A stretch of 64,000 nucleotides of DNA, from the NCBI GenBank assembly GCA_900450455.1, contig UGGN01000001.1, positions 434,001 through 498,000 on the forward strand, read 5' to 3'. The position numbers and the translations under genes were made by a program. How positions within the stretch are numbered: position 1 is the first letter of the stretch; each line of letters starts with the position of its first letter. Positions 24,584 to 33,019 of this stretch are shown in pieces. The stretch comes from [Eubacterium] infirmum (GTDB taxonomy: Bacteria; Bacillota; Clostridia; Peptostreptococcales; Anaerovoracaceae). The notes under the pieces are model-generated. The model was not told the origin of the DNA, did not search any database, and worked only from the letters and a program-made list of their open reading frames with translations.

Positions 24584-25598
24584 AGAAGAAATAGCTGATT
24601 TTTTTATCCTGGCACTCGATGAAGACCCGATTGAATTTATTAAGGGATGGAATTTTTCGCAAACAGGAAGTCCAATGAACTCTTTCACATATAAAGAGTA
24701 TAGTGGAATTAACAAGCTTTATCTTAAAATAATTGAGGTAAAAAACGGTTATGGAGATAACAGATGGCTTACATTTAAACAAATCCAGGACAAGGGGTAT
24801 CATCTACAAAAGGGTGCTAAAGGTGCCAAGGTTGAATATTATATTCCATATGACAATAAAGAGAAGAAGTGGATAAGCTTCGATGAATATAATAAATATT
24901 CTCGTGATCCTGAGTTTGATGACGAAAGATTTAGTTTAAAGCAAAGAATATATACAGTATTTAATGCAAGCTTGATTGATGGAATAGAGTAGTTTAAGCC
25001 TTCATATACAGCCAATAAAATAAATGAAGAAGAGGTAATAGAGAGAATATCCGATAGTATAGGGGTTAAAATTGTTGAAAGAAGAAATTCACAAAGTGCT
25101 TTTTATGATCCTGGAGAGGATTACATATTAATTCCTGAAAAGGAGCAATTTAAGTCACAAGAGGACTATTGTAGAACAGCGCTGCATGAACTATCTCATT
25201 CAACAGGGCATAAGGATAGACTTAATAGAGAGCAAAATAACAAATTCGGGAGCAAAAAATATGCCTTCGAAGAATTAATTGCCGAAATATCATCAAGTTT
25301 TATGGGAGAATATATAGAAGAACCTTTAACAGATGAGATTCTAGATAAGCATAAAGCATATATTCAGAGCTGGGCAAAGGAAATTAGAAATAATAAAAAT
25401 TTCCTTTTTAAGGCAATAAAAGAGGCTGAAAAGGCAGCAGATTATATGATTGAAAATGCACAGCTATACCAATACAAGAAGGATAATATTATCAATATTG
25501 GAAGTTGCGATAAGGAAAATAATAATACGTTTACAGAAAAATGCCAGGAACAAGAAGTAATTTCTTTTTCAAAAGACGATGAGGAATTGGAGTTTTAA
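24567..25598 (+). pseudogene. ArdC-type antirestriction protein with zincin domain, interrupted by in-frame TAG
   Basis: N-terminal ArdC-type ssDNA-binding domain (~1-140: NYREEIADFFILALDEDP, NRWLTFKQIQDKGYHLQKGAKGAKVEYYI, YTVFNASLIDGIE), then TAG at 24990-24992. The same frame then stays open: zincin-like peptidase with HELSHSTGH (25189-25215) and FEELIAEISSSFMG, ending SKDDEELEF. Full-length ArdC proteins protect incoming DNA from restriction. The stop falls in the linker between the two domains, so two separate pieces or a read-through product are possible; a start for the second part is not obvious (first ATG at 25302 is after HExxH). Start ATG 24567 follows GAGAGGA. Confidence 0.85.
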
Positions 25599-27014
25599 AT
25601 GAACACTTATTTAACGCCCTTGCTATGGAAAATCAGCTTTATAGCTGTAGCAATATTTATAGTTACTGCAATTTTAAAGCTAATTTATCTTAAGCTTAGC
25701 GGTAAACCTATAAGTAAAATAGCTGGAAAAGATACTGGTGCAAGAAATACTATATTAGGAAGTGGTCTTAAAAAAGCACTTTCCCCGCATGGTTTTATTT
25801 TTGGTTTTCTCAAGAAAAACAAAGTATATCTTGAGAATACTAAAGAAGGACACATTGCCATTTTCGGTGGCAGCGGTATAGGAAAGACTTCAGCGCTTCT
25901 TGTTCCTACGCTTAGAGCCTGGAATGCACCTTTCTTTTCAATAGATATTTCCGGCGATATATCAAAAAATGTAAAGCTTGCTTCTGAGGAAAAGATAATT
26001 ATTGAGCCGGAAAACCCGGCAAATAGCGTTACATATAATGTTTTCTATCTTATTGATAAAGCTACTGATGAAAACGATAAAAGGACAATGCTTGAGCAGC
26101 TTGTTATGCTTATAGTAGACATACCATCAAATGCAAACGATGCTAACCTTTACTTTCTTGAAACTGCAAGGAAAATTTTTTTAGCAGGACTTCTTGCTTT
26201 TTATGATATTGGACTAGATTTTACAGATATCTGTAAAACTATATTTTTTAATAATATAAACGAGCTTGTTAAGCTTATTTCTGAAACTCAAAACGAACTT
26301 GCTTTAAGCTACATAAAGCCACTTGCAGGAGAGAACGAGAAAAATATCTCCGGAGCAAAATCAGCGCTTAATAACAAGATAAAGCTTTTTTCTGATAACG
26401 CAAATATGGAAAGTATTCTTTGTAGAGATTATCCAGGTAAAGAAAGCTTCAATCCTGGGATGATCGAAGAAAAGAAAATTTTTCTTAAAGTATCAGATAA
26501 AAAGCAGGAATACTATGCTCCGTTTATCCATATTGTAACAGCACAGCTGCTTGAATATATAGGAAGCAGAAAATTTGTTCCTGGAAAAGACGAAAGGATA
26601 CTTCTTGCACTTGATGAATTTACAAGCCTTGGTCATTTTGATGTGCTTGCTCCATTTAGAAAGTTTAGAAAAAATGGATGTAACTTATGTATCCTAACAC
26701 AGTCACTTGTGGATATAGATCTTGTTTACAGTGAAAAAGAGAGAAAGGTGATCCTTGATAACTCAAAATATATTGTTGTTCTTGACTCGACAGATAACAG
26801 CACAAGAGAATATTTTTCAAATCTGATTGGAAAGAAAGATGTAGACAAAAAAAGTATATCAAAAGGAAAGGGCGGAACAAGTACAAGTATAAGTACGCAA
26901 AGGGATTATGTAATTCAGCCAGAAGAGTGGAAGGAACTTGGCGATGATCTTATTGTTATACATAAGGCAGGATATTTAAGACTTAGGAAAAACTACTATT
27001 ATAATGAAAAATAA
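25599..27014 (+). CDS. VirD4/TraG-family type IV coupling protein
   Basis: 471 residues. N-terminal membrane segment (LWKISFIAVAIFIVTAILKLIYL), Walker A GGSGIGKTS at ~90-98, FSIDISGDI, and Walker B ERILLALDEFTSLGHF at ~331-345, then RKNGCNLCILTQSL. It brings the relaxase-DNA complex and protein substrates to the channel. Shorter than typical VirD4 (550-650) with one membrane span rather than two. Starts immediately after the ArdC stop codon, so the coupling protein and an anti-restriction substrate are produced together. Confidence 0.92.
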   Translation: MNTYLTPLLWKISFIAVAIFIVTAILKLIYLKLSGKPISKIAGKDTGARNTILGSGLKKALSPHGFIFGFLKKNKVYLENTKEGHIAIFGGSGIGKTSALLVPTLRAWNAPFFSIDISGDISKNVKLASEEKIIIEPENPANSVTYNVFYLIDKATDENDKRTMLEQLVMLIVDIPSNANDANLYFLETARKIFLAGLLAFYDIGLDFTDICKTIFFNNINELVKLISETQNELALSYIKPLAGENEKNISGAKSALNNKIKLFSDNANMESILCRDYPGKESFNPGMIEEKKIFLKVSDKKQEYYAPFIHIVTAQLLEYIGSRKFVPGKDERILLALDEFTSLGHFDVLAPFRKFRKNGCNLCILTQSLVDIDLVYSEKERKVILDNSKYIVVLDSTDNSTREYFSNLIGKKDVDKKSISKGKGGTSTSISTQRDYVIQPEEWKELGDDLIVIHKAGYLRLRKNYYYNEK

Positions 27015-27028
27015 GGAAAAAGTATAAG

Positions 27029-27340
27029 ATGAGTAAAAATGGAAAAGATAAATTGATATTAGACAAAGAAATAGAAGTTGTAACAAGTGATAATAAAAAA
27101 ATCATCGGTAAGCTTGAAAAAATTAAGTACAAAGGTAAAGAAATTTACACATACACCTTAGGGCTTCCTGAAGAAACGCTTGGACATGTATGGAGCAAAG
27201 AAGAACGAAAAAGGCTTTATCAAGGCGAAGAAGTCAATGTAGATGGCTTTATTAGTGATAAGACCGGAAAGCCTTTTTCAGGAGTAGCTAAATGGGATTC
27301 CAAAGGAAATAAAATAATATTAGAGGATAAAAGTGAGTAG
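27029..27340 (+). CDS. Small basic protein, DUF3945-like
   Basis: 103 residues. The end, W-SKEERKRLYQGEEVNVDGFISDKTGKPFSG-A-W, has the pattern of DUF3945-type modules (Lxx-GK-V-V-GM-SKKGK-F-A) found fused to topoisomerases, primases and other polyvalent proteins in mobile elements. Such modules are thought to bind DNA or partner proteins. 14 nt after virD4, before cassette copy C. Confidence 0.5.
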   Translation: MSKNGKDKLILDKEIEVVTSDNKKIIGKLEKIKYKGKEIYTYTLGLPEETLGHVWSKEERKRLYQGEEVNVDGFISDKTGKPFSGVAKWDSKGNKIILEDKSE

Positions 27341-27361
27341 AATAAATAGAATGTAAAGGAT

Positions 27362-27418
27362 AAGGCTTAAAAGTCGCTTAAAAACGATTTTAGAGCCTTG
27401 TTTTTATGTGGAAAGGTA
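27362..27418 (+). terminator. Repeated hairpin/RBS cassette, copy C
   Basis: AAGGCT (27362-27367) with AGCCTT (27394-27399), T5, then GTGGAAAGGTA. The core is identical to copies A and B; only the left flank and the last bases differ. Heads the DUF3991-Toprim gene. Confidence 0.85.
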
Positions 27419-27423
27419 AAGAG

Positions 27424-29016
27424 ATGAATAAGAAAGATTACATTGAACCTAACTTAGTTAAAATTGCAGCAGATCAGGATGTATTTGATATATTATCAAG
27501 AGATGGCGTGCCAATGAAGCTTACCTCAGGAGTGTATAGACATAGAGAACATGACAGTATGGTTATATCACCGGGGAAAGGTTTTTATTGGTTTTCGCAA
27601 GGGTACGGATCTAAAAATCCTATAGATTACTATATTAAGGTTGAAGGTATGCCTTTTACTACGGCAGCATACCATGTTCTTGAGGTGATGAACTATGATT
27701 TCACAAGAAAAGATATAGTAATATCAGATAGTTTTGCTGCAAATCCAAACTATATACACGGTGAATTTTCTCTTCCGGAAAAGGCTGAGAATAACAAGAA
27801 CGTCTATGCATATCTTACAAAAACAAGAGGGCTTAACAAAGATATTGTAAAAAGTCTTTTAGACAAAGGGCTTATTTACCAGGATAAAAAATACAATAAC
27901 GCTGTTTTTGTAGGTAAAGACTATGACGGTAATATTGTAAGTGCTTTTAAGAGAAGTACAAGAACATATGGAAACTCTAACTTCAAAAGTGGTGATGAAT
28001 ACGGTAGCATGAAAGAATATAGATTTAGAGTTGAAAACCATACAAATACTACAGTAAATGTATTTGAGAGTGAGATTGATCTTTTATCGTACCTTAGCAT
28101 GCTTCCGGAGCTTGCAAGAAATGAAAACTATATAGCACTCGGTGGCGTAAGCGATAGAGCATTAACTGCTTTTTTGGAAAGGAACGCTGCCATAGAACAT
28201 ATTAATATATGTACAGATAATGATAAGTATGGATATAGATTTTGCACAAAGATAGCAGAAACGATAGGTAAGGACTATTACATTACCCGGGAAATTCCAA
28301 TAAATAAGGATTTTAACGAGGATTTAACAAAAGGCTTGCAATATGAAAGAAATAGAATAGATGTTATAGTCTTCGATGACGCTACAAAGCAAATGACAAA
28401 AAAAGAAAAGATAAAGTATATTAATGAAATATTTAGCAATAAGTACCAGGGCATGCAGGTTGAGCTTCCGTTCCCTGATATAAACGCTTTTTCTGATAAA
28501 GAAAAAAATGCAAACATCAATAGAATCACTAATCACCATTTCAAACATATGGATAAAATTGAAAGCTATAAATCATATAAAACAAAATTAAATATAGGTG
28601 TTGAAAAGGACTTGGTTAATTTGATAGAAACATCGACGTATGTTGGAAGTAAGGAAGAAGCTAAAGAAAACCAAAATTCAATTCATAAAGCAACTGAAGG
28701 GTGGCATTACTTTAACAAACCTCTTATTATTGATGATTATATTTGCATGATGATAGTTGATATAAGAGAAAATAGTAATAATGATTTATTCGTACATAAG
28801 ATAAGGCTAAAGGAAATAGAGTTTAACTTGTTAAATAGAAAAGATGGCGAGTTCTCCCAAACTCTCTTTACGAGAGCTTTAACCCGGGAGCAACCGCCAT
28901 CAGATATATATAATAATAAATGTGATGGGAATAAAAGTCAAGACCTTAAGAAACAAAAAAAGAATGAAGATGAAGAATTTTTCCTTTCAAAAGATGAGGA
29001 GGAATTTGAATTTTAA
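27424..29016 (+). CDS. DUF3991/Toprim-domain protein with DEEEFEF tail
   Basis: 530 residues from ATG 27424; the in-frame ATG at 27406 is inside cassette C. DUF3991-type segment FYWFSQGYGSKNPIDYYI (~54-71), then Toprim: VFESEIDLLSYLSML (~213-227, acidic Glu) and ICTDNDKYGY (~262-271, DxD). A primase-like Toprim but without the zinc finger and RNA-polymerase parts. Plasmid primases such as RP4 TraC are sent into recipients during mating; here the C-terminus LSKDEEEFEF carries the shared tail. A strong terminator follows at once. Confidence 0.85.
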   Translation: MNKKDYIEPNLVKIAADQDVFDILSRDGVPMKLTSGVYRHREHDSMVISPGKGFYWFSQGYGSKNPIDYYIKVEGMPFTTAAYHVLEVMNYDFTRKDIVISDSFAANPNYIHGEFSLPEKAENNKNVYAYLTKTRGLNKDIVKSLLDKGLIYQDKKYNNAVFVGKDYDGNIVSAFKRSTRTYGNSNFKSGDEYGSMKEYRFRVENHTNTTVNVFESEIDLLSYLSMLPELARNENYIALGGVSDRALTAFLERNAAIEHINICTDNDKYGYRFCTKIAETIGKDYYITREIPINKDFNEDLTKGLQYERNRIDVIVFDDATKQMTKKEKIKYINEIFSNKYQGMQVELPFPDINAFSDKEKNANINRITNHHFKHMDKIESYKSYKTKLNIGVEKDLVNLIETSTYVGSKEEAKENQNSIHKATEGWHYFNKPLIIDDYICMMIVDIRENSNNDLFVHKIRLKEIEFNLLNRKDGEFSQTLFTRALTREQPPSDIYNNKCDGNKSQDLKKQKKNEDEEFFLSKDEEEFEF

Positions 29017-29058
29017 AAACGGCGGCATGTGAGAGTAATCTCATATGCCGCCGTTTTT
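29016..29058 (+). terminator. Strong intrinsic terminator at the end of the ICE operons
   Basis: AAAACGGCGGCAT and ATGCCGCCGTTTT with inner GTGAGA/TCTCAT form a near-perfect 19-bp stem with a 4-5-nt loop and a run of T. It starts on the last A of the Toprim gene's stop codon. Confidence 0.92.
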
Positions 29059-29222
29059 TCGTTTTTAAGAAGATATATAATAAAAGCGAGTTGACTTATA
29101 TACTAATATGGTTAAAGCTGCTTAAACACTAAAATAGAGGCTTGAAGGAATAGCATTATGTTATAGACAAGGGAAAACCTTTTTTGTATAACGATAACAG
29201 GGGAAAATATTGGAGATGTTAT

Positions 29223-30281
29223 ATGAGAAAATTTAAGCACCTTGACTATTCAAAGAGACAGCAAATCGAGCGTATGCTAAAGAAAAGATATACACCTTCC
29301 GAAATATCAAGCTGTCTTGATGTTGCACTTAGTACAATTTATCTTGAGATAAAGAGAGGTACTTGTGAGCAGTTGAAATCAGATTTAACCAAAGTAATGG
29401 AATATAAAGCCGATTTTGCACAATATAAATATGAAGCTAATCTTAAGAAAAAGGGAAGAAGAGCAAAGATAGAACGAGATCAAAAATTAAATAAGTACAT
29501 ATACAGCCTTATAAAGGATAAAAAGTATTCTCCTAAAGCCATTATATATGAGCTTATAAACAGTGGTATTAATTTTGATGAAAGTATCAAGTCATATACC
29601 ACAATATATTCTGCTATAAAAAAAGGGTTTATTCCGGGAATTAAAAGAAAAGATTTACCGAGAGGAAAGTATAAGGTAAGGCTTCCTAAGGATAAAAAAT
29701 ACAAAAGAAATATCCCTGGTAAAAGCATTGAAGAAAGACCTTTAGAAGTGGATGAAAGAAAGGTTTTCGGTCACTGGGAAATGGATTGCGTTTTAGGCAA
29801 AAAGGAGAATAAGAAGGCAGCACTTGTTTTCACTGAAAGAAAAACAAGATATGAAATTATTGAAAAATTAAAGTATCACACAACAGATGAAGTAGTAAAA
29901 GCATTGAATCGTGTTGAAAAAAGATGTAAGAGCAGCTTTTATACTGTGTTTAAATCTATTACTGTTGATAATGGACACGAATTTATGGATTGCAGTGCTA
30001 TGGAAAAGGCTTTATATCGCAAAGGAAAGCGCACAGAAATATATTATTGCCACCCAAATTCTCCTGGAGAAAGAGGCAGTAATGAGAATTGTAATTTGCT
30101 TGTGAGGAGATTTCTCCACAAGGGTATGGATTTCGATAAATATCTTACAACTGTAAAAGCAAAAGAAGTTCAGGAATGGATCAACACATACCCAAGGGGA
30201 ATACATAAAGGAAAAACTTCAAAAGAGCTTTTTATCACTGAACTTATAAAGCTCGGAGTGGCGCATTATTACAGATGTTGA
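29223..30281 (+). CDS. IS30-family DDE transposase (likely ICE recombinase)
   Basis: 352 residues from ATG 29223 (GGAGATG upstream; the ATG at 29184 has no RBS). N-terminal HTH (HLDYSKRQQIERMLKKRYTPSEIS...STIYLEIKRG), catalytic Asp in HWEMDCVLGKKENKKAAL, Asp in SITVDNGHEF, Glu in SPGERGSNENCNLLVRRF: an intact DDE triad in IS30 style. It is the only recombinase of the element and sits at its right edge. ICE6013 of Staphylococcus aureus is known to move with an IS30-like DDE transposase, so I infer the same here; a plain IS30 passenger is the alternative. Confidence 0.9.
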   Translation: MRKFKHLDYSKRQQIERMLKKRYTPSEISSCLDVALSTIYLEIKRGTCEQLKSDLTKVMEYKADFAQYKYEANLKKKGRRAKIERDQKLNKYIYSLIKDKKYSPKAIIYELINSGINFDESIKSYTTIYSAIKKGFIPGIKRKDLPRGKYKVRLPKDKKYKRNIPGKSIEERPLEVDERKVFGHWEMDCVLGKKENKKAALVFTERKTRYEIIEKLKYHTTDEVVKALNRVEKRCKSSFYTVFKSITVDNGHEFMDCSAMEKALYRKGKRTEIYYCHPNSPGERGSNENCNLLVRRFLHKGMDFDKYLTTVKAKEVQEWINTYPRGIHKGKTSKELFITELIKLGVAHYYRC

Positions 30282-30539
30282 AGTAAATGTAAATGAATTT
30301 ATAGTATCGAACAGTCAGAAATATATCACGAAAAAATAAAAATCCTTGTATGAATCAATCTATACAAAAGGATTATTTATAATGCATAGAAATTACAAAT
30401 AATCAGTGTTTAATTTAGTAATATGTTCTTAATTTTATATAAACAATTTGATAAACATTTGAGCGTGCTTATATAATAACTTTATCATATACATGATAAA
30501 AAAATTATAATATTATTTGAAAAAAATTCCGATTTAGTG
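30282..30539. other. AT-rich non-coding stretch holding the ICE right end
   Basis: No gene on either strand. It contains the transposase terminator, a perfect palindrome ATCAT-GTATATG-like region near 30484-30499 and many A/T runs. The ICE-chromosome junction must lie here but I cannot place it to the base. Confidence 0.5.
30341..30378 (+). terminator. Terminator-like hairpin after the transposase
   Basis: AATCCTTGTAT pairs with ATACAAAAGGATT (2-nt bulge), followed by ATTTAT. Ends the transposase transcript and keeps it from reading into the uvr region. Confidence 0.6.
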
Positions 30540-30568
30540 TTGACATTTAATAAAAGATTTTTTGTAAA
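30540..30568 (+). promoter_or_regulatory. Promoter of the uvrB leader
   Basis: TTGACA (30540-30545), 17-bp spacer, TGTAAA (30563-30568). A consensus -35 with a weaker -10; transcription would start near 30575. Confidence 0.6.
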
Positions 30569-30574
30569 ATTTTT

Positions 30575-30754
30575 TTAACTTTTTTTTAAAAAAAATGAAC
30601 CTGGAGGGAACTAAAGATATCTATATATTAAAGGGGATTAAGGTTTGAGTCGATAGCCAAGGCTGGAGACCGAAGGGCTGTTTCCGTTCGAAACACAGAA
30701 TACTGATTAGAGGGGTAAGATATCTAAAGGTGTTCGAATCGGGGCAGCCCTTTT
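30575..30754 (+). ncRNA. Structured leader RNA or small RNA upstream of uvrB, with terminator
   Basis: AGATATCT at 30616-30623 and again at 30718-30725 can close a domain of about 100 nt with inner stems (AGCC-AA-GGCT near 30657). A second, competing fold pairs GGGCTG..TTCCG..TTCG (30675-30690) with CGAATCGGGGCAGCCC (30735-30750) followed by TTTT, a terminator. This is riboswitch-like geometry. I compared from memory with T-box, FMN, glycine, SAM, M-box, yybP and ydaO consensus sequences and none fits. Confidence 0.5.
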
Positions 30755-30838
30755 CGTTGTGGAAACTTTTGAGACCAAATGGATGAAATATAAAAAGTTA
30801 TAACAATTGAGGATGGATAGCAGTGCTGAAAATCGGCA

Positions 30839-30883
30839 AACAGGGCGGCTTTTCGGATTTATTTCCGAGAGTCGCCTGTTTTG
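30839..30883 (+). terminator. Second terminator-like hairpin in the uvrB leader region
   Basis: AACAGGGCGGC with GTCGCCTGTT and inner TCGG/CCGA, then TTTG. With the first terminator it makes two barriers between the promoter at 30540 and uvrB. Confidence 0.55.
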
Positions 30884-30996
30884 ATGCAAAAAAGAACATA
30901 TGTTGCAAAAAATGTGCTAAAGATTTATAATCAAAGCTATGAATTTGGTGTATAAGTACTTAGTGTACTAGAGATAGATGAAAGGAATTTAGCTAT

Positions 30997-32970
30997 ATGT
31001 CAGGGTTTAAGCTCGTTTCAGATTTTGCTCCGACCGGGGATCAGCCACAGGCTATAGAAAAATTGGTAAAGGCTTTTCAAAGCGGCAAGAAGGCGCAGAC
31101 TCTTCTCGGTGTTACAGGATCAGGAAAGACTTTTACCATGGCGAATGTCATCAAGGAGCTCAATCGTCCTACTTTGATAATCAGCCATAATAAGACGCTT
31201 GCGGCTCAGCTTCACGGGGAGTTCAAGGAGTTTTTCCCTGAGAATGCGGTTGAGTACTTCGTTTCTTACTACGATTACTACCAGCCGGAGGCCTATGTTC
31301 CTTCAACGGATACCTATATAGAGAAGGATTCGGACATCAATGCGGAGATTGAAAAGCTCAGGCATAGTGCGACTGCGGCGCTTTCAGAGAGGCGCGACGT
31401 TATCATAGTTGCCAGCGTTTCGTGCATCTACGGTCTCGGTAGTCCGCTCGATTATGAGAATCAGGTTCTTTCGCTGCGTCCGGGGATGGAGAAGTCGCGC
31501 AAGGACATTTTGATGAAGCTCGTTGATATTCAGTATATGCGTAATGATGTTGATTTTGATCGCGGAAGCTTCCGTGTCAGGGGTGATATCATCGATATTT
31601 TTCCTGCCGGAGCTGACCATGCGGTGAGAATCGAGTTGTTTGGCGATGAGATAGAGACTATAAAGGAGATGAACCCTTTGACCGGTGAAATCCTTGGACT
31701 CAGAAAGCACGTTGCCATTTACCCTGCGTCCCACTATGTTACATCAAAGGAAAACATGGAGAGGGCTCTTGTCACGATTGAGGAGGAACTCGAGGATAGA
31801 ATCAAGTGGTTCAAGGACAGAGGAAAGCTTCTAGAGGCACAGAGGATAGAGCAGAGAACAAGGTATGACATGGAGATGCTCAGAGAGGTCGGAACCTGCA
31901 AGGGTATCGAGAACTATTCGAGACATATAAACGGTCTTGAGGCGGGGTCGCGGCCATATACTTTGATTGACTATTTCCCGGATGATTTTATCACGATTAT
32001 CGATGAGTCTCACGTTATGCTGCCGCAGCTTAGGGCTATGTACGCCGGCGACCGCTCGCGAAAGAGCTCGCTTGTAGAGTACGGCTTCCGTCTTCCTTCT
32101 GCACTGGATAACAGGCCTTTGCAGTTTGACGAATGGGAAAGTCTAATTCACCAGATAATGTTCTGCAGTGCAACGCCTGCACCATACGAAAAAGAGCAGT
32201 CTGGGGGAATTACGGCTGAGCAGGTTATCAGGCCTACGGGTCTTCTCGATCCGCCGATAGATATAAGGCCTACGGAGAATCAAATCGATGATATAATCGG
32301 TGAGCTCAATGCTGTTGTGAAGAAGGGTGAAAGGGCGTTTATTACCACTCTGACGAAAAAGATGGCCGAGGGTCTCACAGAGTACCTGCAGAAGGCAGGG
32401 ATCAAAGTGAGATATCTGCACTCGGAGATAGATACGCTTGAGCGACTTGAGATTATAAGGGATTTGAGACTTGGTGTCTTTGATGTTTTGGTGGGTATCA
32501 ACCTTCTCAGAGAGGGACTCGATATTCCGGAGGTTTCGCTTGTGGCAATTTTGGATGCCGATAAGGAGGGTTTTTTGAGAACGGAGACCTCTCTGATTCA
32601 GACCATCGGTCGTGCAGCAAGAAATGTGGACGGCAGGGTTATAATGTACGCCGACCATATCAGCAGAGCGATGCAGGCGGCTATTGACGAGACCAATAGA
32701 CGTAGAGGAATTCAGTCGGCATATAACGAGGAGCATGGAATCACGCCAAAGAGTGTTTCCAAGTCGGTTAGAGAGGTTATCGAGGCGACCAGGCAGGCGA
32801 ACGGTGAGGAAAACTACAAGGGCAAGAAGGCTTCTGAGCTTACGACTAAGGAGCTTAAGACTCTGGTTAAGAAGCTTGAGATTGAGATGAAACAGGCGGC
32901 CAAAGACCTGCAGTTTGAACGTGCAGCTGAGCTTAGAGATATTGTTTTTGAGTACAAGTCAAGGCTATAG
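30997..32970 (+). CDS. uvrB: Excinuclease ABC subunit B
   Basis: 657 residues, full length. Walker [11 protein letters not shown] at ~39-48, the beta-hairpin region [21 protein letters not shown] (~90-110), the DESHV helicase motif (~338), the motif VI-like QTIGRAARN (~535) and the C-terminal UVR motif ([23 protein letters not shown]), which contacts UvrC. It verifies DNA damage with UvrA in nucleotide excision repair. RBS AAAGGA. Followed by uvrA after 49 bp. Confidence 0.99.
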   Translation: MSGFKLVSDFAPTGDQPQAIEKLVKAFQSGKKAQTLLGVTGSGKTFTMANVIKELNRPTLIISHNKTLAAQLHGEFKEFFPENAVEYFVSYYDYYQPEAYVPSTDTYIEKDSDINAEIEKLRHSATAALSERRDVIIVASVSCIYGLGSPLDYENQVLSLRPGMEKSRKDILMKLVDIQYMRNDVDFDRGSFRVRGDIIDIFPAGADHAVRIELFGDEIETIKEMNPLTGEILGLRKHVAIYPASHYVTSKENMERALVTIEEELEDRIKWFKDRGKLLEAQRIEQRTRYDMEMLREVGTCKGIENYSRHINGLEAGSRPYTLIDYFPDDFITIIDESHVMLPQLRAMYAGDRSRKSSLVEYGFRLPSALDNRPLQFDEWESLIHQIMFCSATPAPYEKEQSGGITAEQVIRPTGLLDPPIDIRPTENQIDDIIGELNAVVKKGERAFITTLTKKMAEGLTEYLQKAGIKVRYLHSEIDTLERLEIIRDLRLGVFDVLVGINLLREGLDIPEVSLVAILDADKEGFLRTETSLIQTIGRAARNVDGRVIMYADHISRAMQAAIDETNRRRGIQSAYNEEHGITPKSVSKSVREVIEATRQANGEENYKGKKASELTTKELKTLVKKLEIEMKQAAKDLQFERAAELRDIVFEYKSRL

Positions 32971-33019
32971 GCTTTGATAAATATGGTATGGATATTTACG
33001 GACGGAAGGGATTTTGTAA

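Larger units (their letters stand above)
2286..30281. mobile_element. Integrative and conjugative element with IS30-type DDE transposase (gene span; exact ends unresolved)
   Basis: A contiguous AT-rich block holds replisome-organiser, ParA/ParB, MobV relaxase, VirB2/VirB4/VirB6/VirD4-like proteins, cell-wall hydrolase, adhesin, SSB, RadC/JAB, ArdC and Toprim proteins, and a DDE transposase at the right edge. No tyrosine or serine recombinase is present. The left end must lie between the chromosomal promoter (to ~2030) and 2290; the right end lies between 30290 and the uvrB-leader promoter at ~30540. A weak candidate inverted pair is TAAACACT near 2151-2158 and AGTGTTTA at 30405-30412, each flanked by an AACATA-like sequence, but no target duplication could be fixed. 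Confidence 0.8.

Noticed and set aside
30735-30750. TCGGGGCAG-like string resembling an FMN riboswitch element
   Set aside because: The other FMN core boxes are absent, the string is the 3' arm of a terminator, and no riboflavin gene follows.
31384-31734. Long minus-strand frames inside uvrB and other core genes
   Set aside because: They are antisense shadows of well-recognised genes with normal coding bias.
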